Below the pieces are notes generated by a model that saw only the letters and a list, made by a program, of their open reading frames with translations, had not been told where the DNA came from and made no database searches. Both the position numbers and the translations under genes were made by a program. This document shows positions 1 through 12,100 of a DNA stretch of 64,000 nt, piece by piece; the first letter of the stretch is position 1; the number at the start of each line of letters is the position of its first letter. This DNA is from Tribonema minus (taxonomy: Eukaryota; Sar; Xanthophyceae; Tribonematales; Tribonemataceae), in NCBI GenBank assembly GCA_017506865.1, contig JAFCMP010000334.1:744001-808000 (forward strand), written 5' to 3'.

Positions 1-3000
1 GCGGTTGAGGAAGAGTAGAGGCTGGCAGTCAGTCCACACTGTGAACGACTCGTAGCGTAAGTAACCGCGGAAGAACTCCACGGCCTTGACGATGGCCATG
101 AGCTCCTTGACGGCGGCGCCGTAGTTGGCCTCCGCGGGGGATAGCACCTTGCTGAAGAAAGAGATGACGCGCTCGTAGGGCTGTAGGGCGCCGGCGCGAT
201 CGGGACCAGCTTCTGCATCCGGCGGGCACTGTGTGAGCACTGCGCCTACGGCGTAGGCGGACGCGTCGGTGTAGAGCTGGTATGCCATCTGAGGGTCAGC
301 GTATGTGAGGACGGGCTCCGATAGCAGGGCGGCGCGCAGCTGAGCCATGCAACGGTTGTGGCGCTCACACCACTGGCGGAATGGATCAGGTCCCGCCGTC
401 TTGCGTAAGAGGTGGTTGAGCGGTGCCACGAGCTCTCCGTGACGGGCAATGTGCTTGCTGTAGAACGCGACCATGCCGATGAAGCTGCGCAGCTCCTTGA
501 CGGTGCGCGGCAAGGGCACTGCAGAGATGATCTCCACATTGCGAGTGAGCGGCTTGACGCCTGAAGCAGAAACTTCAAACCCGACAAACTTGGTTGAAGT
601 TGTACCAAAAGAGCACTTGCTCACCTTCCACACCAGGCCGTAGTAGCGGGTGCGGAGTAGGATGGCATAAATGAGTGCGCGGTACTGCTGGTAGTTGGCG
701 GCGTGTGGGCTCATGTCGTCGACGTACTTGGTGGCGCCGGCGGGGCGCAGGTCGCCAAAGCACATGTCGGCGACGCGGTTGAAGGCGGTGGGAGCGACCT
801 TGCTGCCAAAGCCGAGGCGTGTAGGCTGAATGATGCCAAGCTGCGGTATCTCCAGCGCGTACAGGTGGCGGCACTCGGGGTCGATGACCAAGTTGTTGAA
901 CGCCCCAAGCGCGTCCATGCTGCCAAAGATGCGGCTGCCGCGGAAGTCGCCCATGAGCTGCGGTATGTGGACAACGGGGCCGTGATCGTCGGCGGTGTCC
1001 TTGTTGATGCGGCGGTAGTCGCCGCAGATGCGCCACTTGCTGGTGTGCGGCTTGGGGGTGACGAGGGGCTGGCTCAGCTGGTCAGTGCGCGCGCAGCGCT
1101 CGTGAAGGCCAGCTGCAAGCTGCTGCTCGCCCCAAGTGAGCAGTATGGCAAGGGCCACGGGGCTGAAGCGGCGTGTGGGTTCACGAAAGGGCTTGTAGGA
1201 AGCCTTCATGACCGGCCGGAAGTAGCCGAAGGAAGCAGAGACGTTGCCGACGTCCGTGTCTTCTTGTCCGAAGCAGTCCTCGAACTGTTGGAGCAGGGTG
1301 ACGAAGTCTTGGCGCTGCTCCGCCGTGAATGGGCTGTCGGTTGGGATGAGCGACGCGAAGTCCACCGGCGGCTTGCCGGTCATGTCGCGAGGCTCAGCAG
1401 GGGGGCCAAATAGGCGCGACGGCTCCAGTGGATCTGCGAGCAGGGGATGTACTGGCAGATCGGCGTCGCTGAGTAGGCTGGCCATGACGGGTGCGACGTC
1501 CTCGGTAGTGTCTGAGTCGTCGTCGTCAGGCGCGTCGGTGGCGGTGAGCTGGTCGCCGGTGACGCTGTTGGTCTCGTAGCTGTCGCTGCTGCTGCTGTTG
1601 GCGTGGGCGTCCGTAGTTGGTGAGCCGGGCGCCATCAGGAACATGCCGACGTGGTCGCCCACGGGTGAGCCAAGAGGGCTGTACACCGGTGATATGGGGC
1701 TGTAGACTGGCGGCGGAAGTGGTAGCCCCCGTGCCCGGGCCACTGCTGTGTTGCGAGCGGCAAAGACAGCAATGGCGGCGCGCTGAACCTCCCGGTGCGC
1801 GCGTGGGTCGGAAGTAGGGGGCCCTCCGGCAGCGTCTGCCAGTGCGTCATGGTGAAAGGGGCGTGCGGCAAGTTGCGCGGCCGCGTAAGCTGCGGAAGTG
1901 CGCCGAACGTCGGGGTCGGTGCGAGGATCCAAGGGGTGGCCGTGGCGCTGGTTGAGCGCTGCTGCTCCATTGGCGGGCGGCGCTATGTCCATGGCGACGG
2001 GCTGATTGCGCTGTGGTGACGGCAGTGGCCCGATGCGCTCCACTTGCCCGCGCGCTGGGTGCGGCGCGCGGTGGCCACGCTGAGCGGCAGGCTGTGGAGG
2101 GGGCGAGCGGTGCTGCGGGGAGTGGCGCGCTGGGCTGCGGCGGTGCTGCGGGGAGCGGCGCGCTGAGCTGCGGCGGTGGTCGTGCCGAAGAGCTCGCTGA
2201 TCGCGGCTGCGCTCGTGAGTGCTGCGGGGACGGTTGTGCTGACGAACTGGCTGATCACGGCTGCGCTCGCGAGCGCTGCTGCGGCGAGGGCTGTCGTGAG
2301 CTGGGGCGACGTAGGCCTGGCGCGCGTGGTCGGGCGGCGGCGGTGAGCCGTGGCGCGGTGTGCGGCCCGCGCCAGAGTCCTGAACTGCCTGAGCGTGGTG
2401 CGCGCGGCGGCGAGGTGGAGCGTCGCTGAAGTCCAGCATGTCGACGTCGTCGGCGCCGTGTTGAGCTGGGTCTGCGAAGTAGCGCGGGCTGCCGGCGGCG
2501 ATCACGTTGGCGCTGGCCATAGGACGGCGGGAGTCGGCAGGTGCGCGCGACGGGCGCCCAAGCCGAGGCGCGGGTAGAGGTATGCCCCCATAGTCCCCGG
2601 GCTCGTCGGCGCTGGCGTCACGTACTACTAGTAGTAGCTTGAAGGCTGCCACGAGGTACCCCGGGGGCAGAGCGAAGCGCTCACGCTGGCTGGACAACGC
2701 CCGGAGTTGAACTTGCACATAGCCAGCCTCGTCCATGTCGTGGGGCTCCTGCGCGTTGAGTAGCTGAAAACCACTTGCCAGTGGCGAGACGTGGTGCTCG
2801 CCGCCCAAGCATGGGTGCTGCAGCAGCACAAGGACGCGGCTGCGCTGGCGTGGGGGATCGTCGGCGCGCAGGGTGAGGTGGATGACGCCGCCGCGTAGAG
2901 AGCCCCGCCCAATCTTGACGGCGTGCATGAGCGTGAGTGCGCCAGTGCGGGCTACGTGGGGCTCCTCCGGCGTGTAGGAGGGCAGTATGGCGTCTGTGAC

Positions 3001-5076
3001 GCCGCCAGAGCCGTGCCGAACTGCCGAGAACGGCTGTTGGCCGCCGACGGCGTTGAGTTCGACATCGAACGGGCGCCACTCCATGCGGCGTCTGTGGAGG
3101 TGTAGGCTGCGGTTCTCGCCCACTCCGTAGATGGCGAACTCGCGGCGGGGGTCGTCGGGCGTGGCCAGTACGGGCCGTACGGTGTGCAAATAACCCGTGT
3201 ACGGGTTAATGCTCATACGGTTGCGCACGAAGAAGGAGTTGCCCAGTACCAGCGATGCGGGCAGGTCGTCCACCATGATGCAATGCGTTAGGTAGCTGAC
3301 CTGACGAAGTGGCTCCGCGGGTGCGTTGGCGGCGCGCGGCAGACCAAGGTGAGCATCGCGCCCCTCGAAAGTGATGGGGAGCATCAAATGGCGACGGTTG
3401 TCCATGACGTCGCTGCCGGCGTGGAAGATGGGCAGGTGCTGGCGCGTGATGTCCTCTGGCATGAGGAACACGCGCGGACGATCGGCGCCGGGGAGTAGGC
3501 TGAAGTAGCTCTCTGCCTCTCGCGTGCGGATGTACACGTTGCCGGCGCCGGTGTCCACGACGGCGGCTGAAAGGTCCAATGCGTCGGCTCCGCTGCCGAT
3601 GCTGACCTTCACGGTGGCCAAAGTTGCTCCGGCGTCGTAGCCGAACATCTTGTACCAGTCGTCGGTGCGCCAGTGCGATGGCATGCCGACAGGGATGACG
3701 CAAGGGTCTGTGAATGCTGTGGCGCGTAGGTATGCGGGGGCGCCCAGGTTGACAGAGCCGTGATGAGCTGGCCGCGGGCGCTGCTGTGCTGCGCCAGGCG
3801 TGCCAGAGTTGTTGGGGCCGCGGCTAGGGAGCTGGCGGCGTGCGTCTTGGGGTCGTTCTCCGCTGCTGGGGTTGAGCGTGGGTGGACGCGGCGGCGGCGC
3901 CTGCTGGCGCTGCTGGCTGCGGTCTCGAGAAGGCGTGAGTGCGGAGGCGGCACCTGCAGGGGGAGCAAAACGCAGCGCAGAGTTGCCACCTTGGGGGGTG
4001 GGAGCACTCTGCGGACGGGAATTGTCGCCGTGACGGTTGCCGCGGTAGGGACGGCGCCCGCTGCCGTTGCGGTTGCCGTTGCCCTGGTTGTTGTTGCCGT
4101 AGTTGAGCGATGTGTCGTCATCAACGTAGTCGGCGGAGGGAGAGCTGTTGAAGGGAGATGGCGACCCATGCTGAGGTGGCATGAAGTTGGTGCTGCTGGC
4201 GCCGTTGGTCGCGGTGGAATTCTCTTTGTTGCGCAAAACGATGGTGCGTTCAATGCGCTGAAGAGACGCCACCATCTCCTCCTCGTTGAAGCGAGAATGC
4301 GTCTGCAGGCGCATCTGCTGGCGCAGTCCCGGAAGTAGGCCCCCCTCGAGGATGGTGAGGAACAGGCACTCCTGAAGCTCAGGTAGAGGGGCGGCGGAGG
4401 CGCCGCTGCTGCCGTCAACGGAGACGGCGCGAGTGCGGCGAACCTGGCCGTATAGGGTAGACAGTTGCTGAAGCGTGCGGCGGCCGCGTAGAATGTAGGC
4501 CTTGCTGGTTTCCTTGGCCCCCTGCTTGAGGTCGACCACGGCGCGGCAGCTGTCCTCGAACGCTGCCGGGGGGGCGAAGTGCTCGAGCAGCACCTGGGCG
4601 ATGCCGGTGAAGGAAGTTGGCCAGGTGCCGGCCTGGCGGAGAGAGGTAGCAAGCGCATGTGCCTCGCCTCTCAAACTGAGGAAGGCATAGTGGCAGATGT
4701 CGTGGGGCGCGGTGACTTTCTGCGTCTCCATATAGGAGATGAAGCGCTCTACCCATTCCGTGACGTCTTGTTCCGTACGTACGCCTTGAAGTAGCTTGGC
4801 GCCATGGTAGTCGGGGAGGTTCTTGACGGCGTCTGGCTTGAGAGTCTTTTCTACTGCGCCACGACCTGTGAGGGGGATGCCGATGCTGCGCAACGAGGCA
4901 AGCAGCTTGGCATGGTCACGGGCGGCGCGCTCCTCGGGGGTGCGATGGCGCCGCGGGCGCAGGTCGATGCCTGCGGCGGCGGCGGCGGCGGCGACTTCAG
5001 CGGCGGTGGCGGCCGCGGTCGGGTCCAGTGTAGAGGGCGCGCCCGCGAAGGAGGGTGCGGCGTCTGCTGGAGGTCC

Positions 5077-5107
<31 letters not shown>

Positions 5108-5430
5108 ATGGCGGCGGCGGCGCGGCCGGAAGCTGCTGCGGCTGGCGGCGGCGGCGGGCCAGGAAAAGGAGGAAGATTAGGCGGAAAGCCAGGGCCAAGG
5201 AGGCGTGGTGGCACCGCGTGGCGCGGCGACGGAGCGGCAGGCGGGCCTGACGTGTCTTCTTCATCGCTGCTGCTGTCTTCGTTGTTGGGGTCGCGGTAGA
5301 CGAGGGTTGGGTCGTCGAACGGGTTCGACGGGCCCCCGGCTGCAGCTCGAGCGGCCGCTCGAGACGCGGCGACTTCGGCAGGTGTAGCCCCAGCTCCACC
5401 TCCGAACATGCGTCCGAATGCATTAAACAT
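1..5430 (-). CDS. Fused gag-pol polyprotein (partial, C terminus off window)
   Basis: One frame is open from ATG 5428-5430 to base 1 (1,810 codons, no stop). Residues about 1-450 are gag-like: an Ala/Pro-rich N terminus, then a helical stretch. A basic Asn/Gly/Arg-rich tract follows where a nucleocapsid would sit, and I see no CCHC zinc knuckle. The aspartic protease motif is VVDTGAG, with Asp626. RT begins after a linker, with SKWRICGDYRRIN (Lys1465) and the catalytic YVDD (Tyr1569, codons at 715-726). RNase H shows YTDAS (Asp1722), and the frame reaches VWTDCQPLLFLN at the edge. Gag and pol are in the same frame, so no frameshift is needed here. I chose ATG 5430 because it is the first in-frame Met after the leader and opens a gag-like sequence. 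The six-frame fragments overlapping this region on other frames are shadows. Confidence 0.95.
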
Positions 5431-5937
5431 GCTGCCAGGCTAGGTATCAGCAGACTAGGAAAGTGCTGCTGTGGCTGGTTGCGGACTGAATTGCTACTGC
5501 GACGCGAGGCAAAGTAGCTTTAGAGCTCTACTTGCTGAGAATGCAGCGCACTTAAGAATGCAGCCACAAGCAAGGAGTCAGCTTCAGGCTTACGTTCCTG
5601 TTGCTGCAGATGATGTACTTTCTTCCCCCCCTTGATGATACCTAGGGATGGAAAGTAGTGCCGAGATGGGGAAGCCGTCGCTTCCGGGTTGCCGAAACTG
5701 GTTGATGCTGATGCTGTCCAGAAGGCTGTAGACTCGGTAGATGGCGAACGCGTTGAGGTCTTGCTCGCTTGGGAAGGTAGGAATGGACGAAGTTGCCAGA
5801 AGAATTGCTGCTGTGAGATGATGTCGGCCGACGTTCACAGTAGCTGCGCTTGTAGCTGGCGAGGGCGCGTTGCTGGTGAGTCGCTGCTGCTGTTGCTGCA
5901 GCGCCAGGTACCGCGCGCGAGGTCCGAAACCGGATGG
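5431..5937 (-). other. Retrotransposon 5' leader
   Basis: This is the untranslated stretch between the primer-binding site and the gag start. It contains an 82-codon minus-strand ORF (5590-5838) with no recognisable domain, which could be an upstream ORF or chance. No splice signals stand out. Confidence 0.6.
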
Positions 5938-5975
5938 ACTCGAGGTAGGGGGTTCGATTCCCTCAGACTCCTCCA
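5938..5975 (-). other. Primer-binding site complementary to a whole tRNA T-arm
   Basis: On the minus strand, TGG begins 3 nt after the LTR. The plus strand reads as the 3' end of a tRNA: a G-rich T-stem, the loop GTTCGATTC, an acceptor strand AGACTCC, then T and CCA (5973-5975). The tRNA-like complementarity spans at least 33 nt, more than the 8-18 nt usual for LTR elements. The discriminator base would be U, as in some tRNA-Cys, tRNA-Gly and organellar tRNAs, but the tRNA cannot be named here. The position right after an LTR ending in CA supports PBS over an independent tRNA gene, and no 5' tRNA half is visible upstream. Confidence 0.8.
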
Positions 5976-5978
5976 GAA

Positions 5979-6397
5979 TGTGGGGTAGGCTGTTTTAAGC
6001 CCCAAAACACAGAGTGTGTGATGGCCAGACCAGTTGTAGGTCAGCCCACACTCAGCTGTAGGTGAAAAACAGCAGGCCACTTGTTCACTCCAGGTTGGCA
6101 AGGCAGGGCAGGGTTGCAAAGTCTGACACTGTCGTGTTGCAGGTTAAGAGTGATTGCATTGCGAGGGAGCAGAGGAGAGCTGCTGCAAGCAGTTGGCAAC
6201 TTAGAGAGCCAGTGTGGGCACACCCAGGGCCAGAGTGGTGGGCCTGATTGGGAGGCAACTAACCAATCATAAGTGGCAGTTACACTACACCAAGGGTGCC
6301 AAAGTAGTGGGCCTCGTGGTGGGCAACTGGCCAACGGTAGATGGCAGTTACGGAAGTTGAAAGGTGAAGTTGTGGGGCGGATAAAGGGGCAGATTCC

Positions 6398-6401
<4 letters not shown>
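5979..6401 (-). repeat. 5' LTR of the gypsy element
   Basis: In element orientation the LTR starts TGTGGG (plus-strand CCCACA at 6396-6401) and ends CCCCACA (plus-strand TGTGGGG from 5979). That gives the TG...CA termini and a short inverted repeat typical of LTRs, with a length of 423 bp. Two imperfect copies of a unit of about 68 bp lie inside (6230-6297 and 6298-6364), each with a GTGGGCCT-like block followed by GGCAGTTAC. The promoter should be here, but I cannot assign a convincing TATA box. Confidence 0.82.

Positions 6402-6436
<35 letters not shown>
6402..6436. repeat. (AT)n microsatellite, probable insertion target
   Basis: About 15 AT dinucleotides followed by GTATAT directly abut the outer edge of the LTR. 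A 5-bp target duplication inside such a tract would be invisible. Confidence 0.9.
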
Positions 6437-9164
6437 CGTCTAGTCGACGAAGTTGTACAAACGTCTGTCAAGCTCAAGAGCAGGATGTTGTTGGTCCCAA
6501 GTCCTACATGAGCATAGGTGCTGTCATGCCTGAGATGTTCAACTCTGCCAGACCTTTACCATACAATGCAGTGGGACTCTTGGAGCCTACATGCGCTCGT
6601 AATACAGTAGGGGATTTGAGGCGTTTATGGCCATGATGTGGGGAGTGCAGCAGTTGATGCCCGGGCTGCAGTGCTGTGATGTGCTGCTTGTGATGACGTC
6701 ACACCCTACAAAGCCTGCAGCGCCACTGTGCGCAGCCGACACAGCCATGCACATCATACAGCAGTGCAACTTCAGTGCAATTAAAGTAGATTGTGATCTG
6801 CCTGCATGCGTTATCTGGCCATTACAGGACGGTTTCATGCCCCGTGTTCTTGGTGATCGTGTCAATGCTATTGGATGTGTGGCGGCGCTGCCACATTTGC
6901 CTCAACTGCCATTCGATGGCGGTATTGCCAATCATCACTCTAGCAAACTGGCGAATGCACCAGCAGAGGTGATCCTGGTGTACTTTACTTTCTGCCGCCA
7001 TCTGGTACCCTCGTTCGAGTCTGCAAAATTAGTGCTCAATTCGCTTCTCTACATGGATGTTTGAATTAATATTATGTCGTCAAGCATCAAGAACACGTGG
7101 ATATCGCTTCGGGCTTGTGCTCACTCGGAACTTGCCGCCGCTGCTTGTTGGCAAGAAGCAAGGCGAGCAGCTGGTGCGGCTGGTAACTGAGCTGGTGGGA
7201 TGTTGGACGCCAACAGCGGGGCTGCATGAGATGGCGGAGGTGATGCATATGAGCGGTGGCGCATATTGATGCTGGACTGGTGCTGGAGCACATACACAGG
7301 TGCTCGCGTGATGCTGATCGGATCGATCGTGTGCTCCAATCATGGGCATGTGGGATGCCGGCAAAATCCATGGCGGCTCACCTGGTCGCAGCGGCAGGCT
7401 GAGCAGTCGCGGGTTATCGTTTGCGGTGCTGCGATTGTGTGTGTGTTTGGTTCGTGAAGAGCGCCAACACCCTCGCTTTCCCTGCTTCATGGGTCCCGGT
7501 TCTTCAAGTGCTTGACCTGTCTGCTCGGGGTACGGACCATAATTTTTTTTTTGCTGCGCAGAAATGTGGCTCAGATCACACATGTATGTGTTTTGACACA
7601 TGTGTGTGTTTTGAGTTGGCCACGTACGTCACTTTGCTTTTAAGGTGTACTGTGCTCGTTGGTCACTTGCAATTGCAAGGGATCTTGCGTGGCATTGATT
7701 GTTGGCATGCCTGAAAAGGTCACCCTTGGTATTTCGTGTCCCAAGTATCAACTTTGACCTGTGTCGCTCTCAATGCCAGACCAAGTATTGCCGTTTGTGG
7801 TCATATGGCTTGTCCTAATGAAAGGAAGCAACTGCAGTTCATACATTCAGGGAGAACATATGGCGCAATCCTTCAGCACCACTTTATTGCCGGGAGCCAT
7901 ATATGTTTCTGCTGAACGCCTGCATGCCCTCATATCTGTCACGCTTTCGGGAGCCATATATGTTTCTGCTGAACGCCTGCATGCCCTCATGTCTGTCCGC
8001 TTTGAAGATGGCGACACTCAGACTCACTGCGGCAGCAAGTCACAAGTCCTGCACAGTCCTCCAAAGTTGAAGTCAAAACTTTTTGTATGCACACAGGTCT
8101 GGAAAGCAGTAGACGAAGCACCAGGAGCCTGCGAGGTGCGAAAGACAGAGGCAGCAGCGGCCAAGGCGATAGCTGCTCCCTGCTCGTTGCGCTTGAGGCG
8201 TTGCTGTCACCATGGCACGCACGAGGTCAGTAATTGCCAGCAACCCGTCTCGCGTGCCTTTCATGCAGTGAACGGGGCTTTTGCCACCAGCCGTTTGGTG
8301 CCTGGCTCGCGCTTCCGTGTGACATGCACGAATATTATTATGTTTCGATGACACGGCAGATCACATCCGAGCACCGCATAGTGCTCTGATTGCATGGAAA
8401 ACATGGGCGCTCGTTTGTTGCACCTCTACAAGCAAGCCAGCAGCAGCAGACAGTGAGTTTATTTAAGCGCTGCTGGTGGCGAATCACATGCTGCATGTAC
8501 AACCTGCTGGCAGCCAGGTGTTTGAGTGATGTTCGGCTGCATGGCTGATAGGTGCGGCGGCCCAATGAGATGCGCGTCACGCACTTCATTTGCAGATGCC
8601 ATGCGAGAGACACAAACAGCTCAGCATCAATAATGCAGTGGCGGTTACATGCTTTCAAGGCTCGCAAATAATCTGCTGCCGCCATGACGGCCCATGTGCG
8701 GCCCAGACCATGGCATCAGAAAACATGCAGGGAATATCTGAGGGTATCAATCAGATGCATCTGTAAATCTGATACTGCGTCTTCTTGTGCAGGTAGCGCT
8801 ACGGCTGGATGCCACTGATCAATGCCAATTGCAGGCAGCATGCATTTCGCAGAGCCTTGCTGTGTCACCAGCTTTTTCTTGCAGCACACCCTGCTGCCGC
8901 CAGCCACCTCGCCTGTGCAGCTTCTGCAGCTCAGGAGTCCCCGAACATAAGCGCTTCTCGCGCCGGTGCATTGCTTGCGATGGCGCCAACATCGTGGACC
9001 CCGTGGCGTTTTCCTCAAGCGATGCATGAAAGAAGCGCACGCCGCAGCAGCGGCTGCGATGTCATGCTCATCCCAATTACACATGCACACGCGCAGGCTG
9101 ACCCCAAATACACACACTCGCAAACGCGCTGCGCGCCCGCAGGCGGAATACGGCGTGCACAGCC
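6437..9164. other. Gene-poor interval, no gene recognised
   Basis: The longest ORFs are 6627-7064 (plus, 145 codons) and 7080-7601 (minus, 173 codons). Neither has a family motif, splice-site context or compositional signal that would make me call it a gene. A recent 57-bp tandem duplication sits at 7891-8004. The last part (about 8700-9164) is the likely promoter and 5' UTR region of the HugZ-like gene. No TATA box is evident. Confidence 0.5.
7891..8004. repeat. 57-bp direct tandem duplication
   Basis: Two adjacent units, 7891-7947 and 7948-8004, each begin CGGGAGCCATATATG and differ at only two or three positions, so the duplication is recent. 57 is a multiple of 3, so both units read through in one frame, but I see no gene here. 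Confidence 0.9.
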
Positions 9165-12100
9165 ATGTGCGCGGCGGCAGCAGCGGCGGTCTCCGGAGTC
9201 CACGCCTTTGTGCTGCCGGCGGCGGGGGGGGCGGGGATGGGGGCGGTGAGCGCGCAGCGGGCAGCAACGGTGGCGCGGGCGCCGCATGTGAGCATGGTCG
9301 CGGCGGCGGCGCCGCAGACCAAGGTCAACGGCGCGGAGGATGACAAGGTGGGCGAAACTTCAAGCCTCACGTTGAAGTACGCTGACTCAACCGCGGGCGG
9401 CAGTGCAGATTTGTGAGGTGACTGTCCCGTTCGTCGGTGCTACCGTACTGCAGTCGTTCGCGTATGTGTGGTGCGGAACCATGGGGCAGCGCCACTGTCT
9501 GGGACCAGCAGTGCAGATGGCAAGGTGGGAAAATCACAAGCTGCATGCCATTATGACTGCGCCATCACCGCTGCGGCGCAACTGGGTGAGGGGACTGCGG
9601 GGTTCTGCTAAGGCAGTTACAGTGTGTTGGTGTAGTGCGGTGCCATCAGGCATCGCCACAGATTGCATTCAATGAATAGCGCAGAGGGTGATGGGGTCGG
9701 CAGAACACTGTGAAGTTCACTGCGGAGGCAGCTGTACAGGTGAACCGTGAGGTTAGGGGCAACATGGAAGGTGCAGAAGCAGTGCCGTTATACATGCAAA
9801 CAGTGAAGTTTGGGGCCAACTGGAAGGTGCGAGAGCACGAGTAAACAGTGTTGTGCTCTTCAGAGGACGGCTGTGACGTTGCATCAAATTGAACTATTCA
9901 CTGGACCACATTGCAGCAAGACTGCAAGCATGCACCTCGTGCACTGTCCCAGTTGTAATGGAGATGGACTTCTGCAGTAATGGCCAGAATACTGAACATG
10001 AACAAGCTTTTCACACCAGTGCAGCTGAGGTTTTCACCAGGCAGCAATGTTGGTGTGCAACTCATTCATGAGTCCTGTTGCCCAAAGCTCAACAGCACCG
10101 CTCAGATTCAGTACCTTGAGTTTGGGATTAGTCTAGCCCCAATCCCCAAACAGAAGAGAGTTTTGCAACTTGCACGAACGTTGGTTAAAAATTGAAAGCA
10201 CTGGTTAAAAATTGAAAGCACCGCTCGGATTTAATGCTTGCGTTTGATGTTGGCCCAGCCCTTACCTCAAGCAGAAGTGGCATGCGGATTGCGAGTGCTG
10301 CGCCACCATTGGCACTGCTGCTGCTGCTTCACTCAAAACCCCATCTCCTGTAAGCATAGAGGCATCAACAGCTCACAATATTAGGCTTGCGAATGAGGAC
10401 ATGATGGCGAACTCCCAACACCAGCAATGATGTATCACAAACCGAATTCGCAACACCAACTCCTTGTTTGCGATGCGTATTCTATCCGTCAAGCCTGTAC
10501 AAGAGTTGAGTTCAAGACCCTGTTCGTCGCGCAAACTTCAAACCCAGCCAACTGTCACTCACCCCAACTTACACCTAGATTCTTTGTAGAAATGAGAGGC
10601 ATCCGAGTACACTCATCTGGATGGTGGGTATGGCACTTGCTTTATCACATCTAGAGATCCACTTTGGCATTCCATCTCAAAGTCTTTTTGATGAACCGTT
10701 GAAGACCAGCAGATCTATGTGAACTTTGACGCCCATGGCTCAGAGACCAGCCCCGTCGAAGCTGCGCAGAAGCAGCGGACAGCCATATCGTCGAGGGGAA
10801 TCGTCGTCGGCCTTCTACAGGTCGTCACCGACACCACCATCGGCTCCGCGACTTTACATCTCAATTATGTTGGAATCTCAATTATGTTGATGTTGGAACT
10901 TCAACTTTATCGACAGAGGTCAGCGCCCCTGGAGCTCTGACGCTTTCCGTCAAGCAGACCGTCTTCATGGACCATAGGAAGATCTCAACTTTGAGCCATG
11001 GGCTCATGGGCTCTTTTGCATGAGGTGATGGTGGGGTCGGTGATGACCTGTAGGATGCCGACGACGATTCCCCTCCACAATATGGCTGTGCGCTGGTTCT
11101 CCGCGGCTTCAGCGGGGCTGATCTCTGAGCCATGGGCGTCAAAGTTCAGATCTGCTGGTCTTCAACGGTTCATTAAGCGGGCGTCGCGGGATGGTCATCG
11201 ATGACGCTGCTGATGCCCATGCAGCAGCGCCCAGCACACCGCAGCTTGCAAATGCTGGTGTTGATGTTGCATTACATGAAACTTACTTCTATAAGTAATC
11301 TCAATGGATGATTCTTTTAAAACTATATATTGAAAAGGTTATCCTTGAAAGAAAAATGTTGCCAAACCTGCCGTAGTGTGCCGCGATGCGGTGTGTGAGA
11401 GGGAGGGAGCAGCTGCGAGTCGCGCCGTTGCCGCGTCCGCAGCAGGCGGTCATCCTGAGCGCTGCGGAGCATCGTATCGCAGCAGTGCTCAGCACTGAGC
11501 CATCTGACTGACGGCCAGCGCGCCTGCGCTTGCCCGCGCAGCAATGCCCGTGGCATTGCTGATTCTGCAAGAGCGTTCACTCGAGCTCATGAAGGCACGC
11601 GCTGCGTCAGGCAGCAATGCACGCAGCAGCGCTCAGCACTGAGCCATCTGACTGACGGCCGGCGCGCCTGCGCTGGCCCGCGCAGGCATGCCCCCACGCA
11701 ACTGCTGTCGCGGCAGGAGTGCGCTCTCAAACCCATGAAGGCACGAGCTGCAATGCCCATGGTATTGCTGTTCTGGGAACAGAGTTCATTTAAAGTCATG
11801 TAATGAACGCGCTGCATCAGGTCGTACGCGCGCGTGTGGCACACGACGACGCAGCCGGCAGCAGCAGCAGCAGCTCGCGTCAGCAACGCGCCGCCGCGCT
11901 CCCGCCAGCTGGAGCCGACCCTTGACGCCGCACGCAGCGTATCGCACATCGACTTTGAGACTATGCGCGATTCTTGCGGTTTTATTTCGATCAATGAATT
12001 TTCAATCATTTTTCAATGGATCAAAGGTTTTTATCAACTACTGGTGTTCAGCCCCGGAAGTGTTTTCATATCAAGTCATCGGCGAAAAGCTAAGAATAAA

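Larger units (their letters stand above)
1..6401 (-). mobile_element. Ty3/gypsy LTR retrotransposon, 5' portion
   Basis: The element reads right to left. It has a 5' LTR (5979-6401), a 3-nt spacer, a primer-binding site starting TGG at 5975, a leader of about 550 nt, and a gag-pol frame from 5430 that is still open at the window edge. The domain order gag, protease, reverse transcriptase, RNase H fits Ty3/gypsy. In Ty1/copia, integrase would come before RT. Integrase, the rest of RNase H and the 3' LTR lie outside the window. The LTR's outer edge abuts an (AT)n tract that looks like the insertion target. The target-site duplication cannot be checked because only one end is visible. The uninterrupted 1,810-codon frame suggests a young, possibly active copy. 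Confidence 0.93.

Noticed and set aside
4851-5423. Minus-strand 190-codon ORF (and similar ORFs in 1-5400 on other frames and the plus strand)
   Set aside because: They overlap the gag-pol frame, which has clear protease, RT and RNase H motifs. These are shadow frames of GC-rich DNA.
5938-5975. Independent tRNA gene on the plus strand
   Set aside because: Only the 3' arm with encoded CCA is present, no cloverleaf 5' half precedes it, and it sits 3 nt from an LTR end exactly where a PBS belongs.
6627-7064. 145-codon plus-strand ORF
   Set aside because: No domain, no splice context, and overlapping ORFs on the other strand. Not enough to call a gene.
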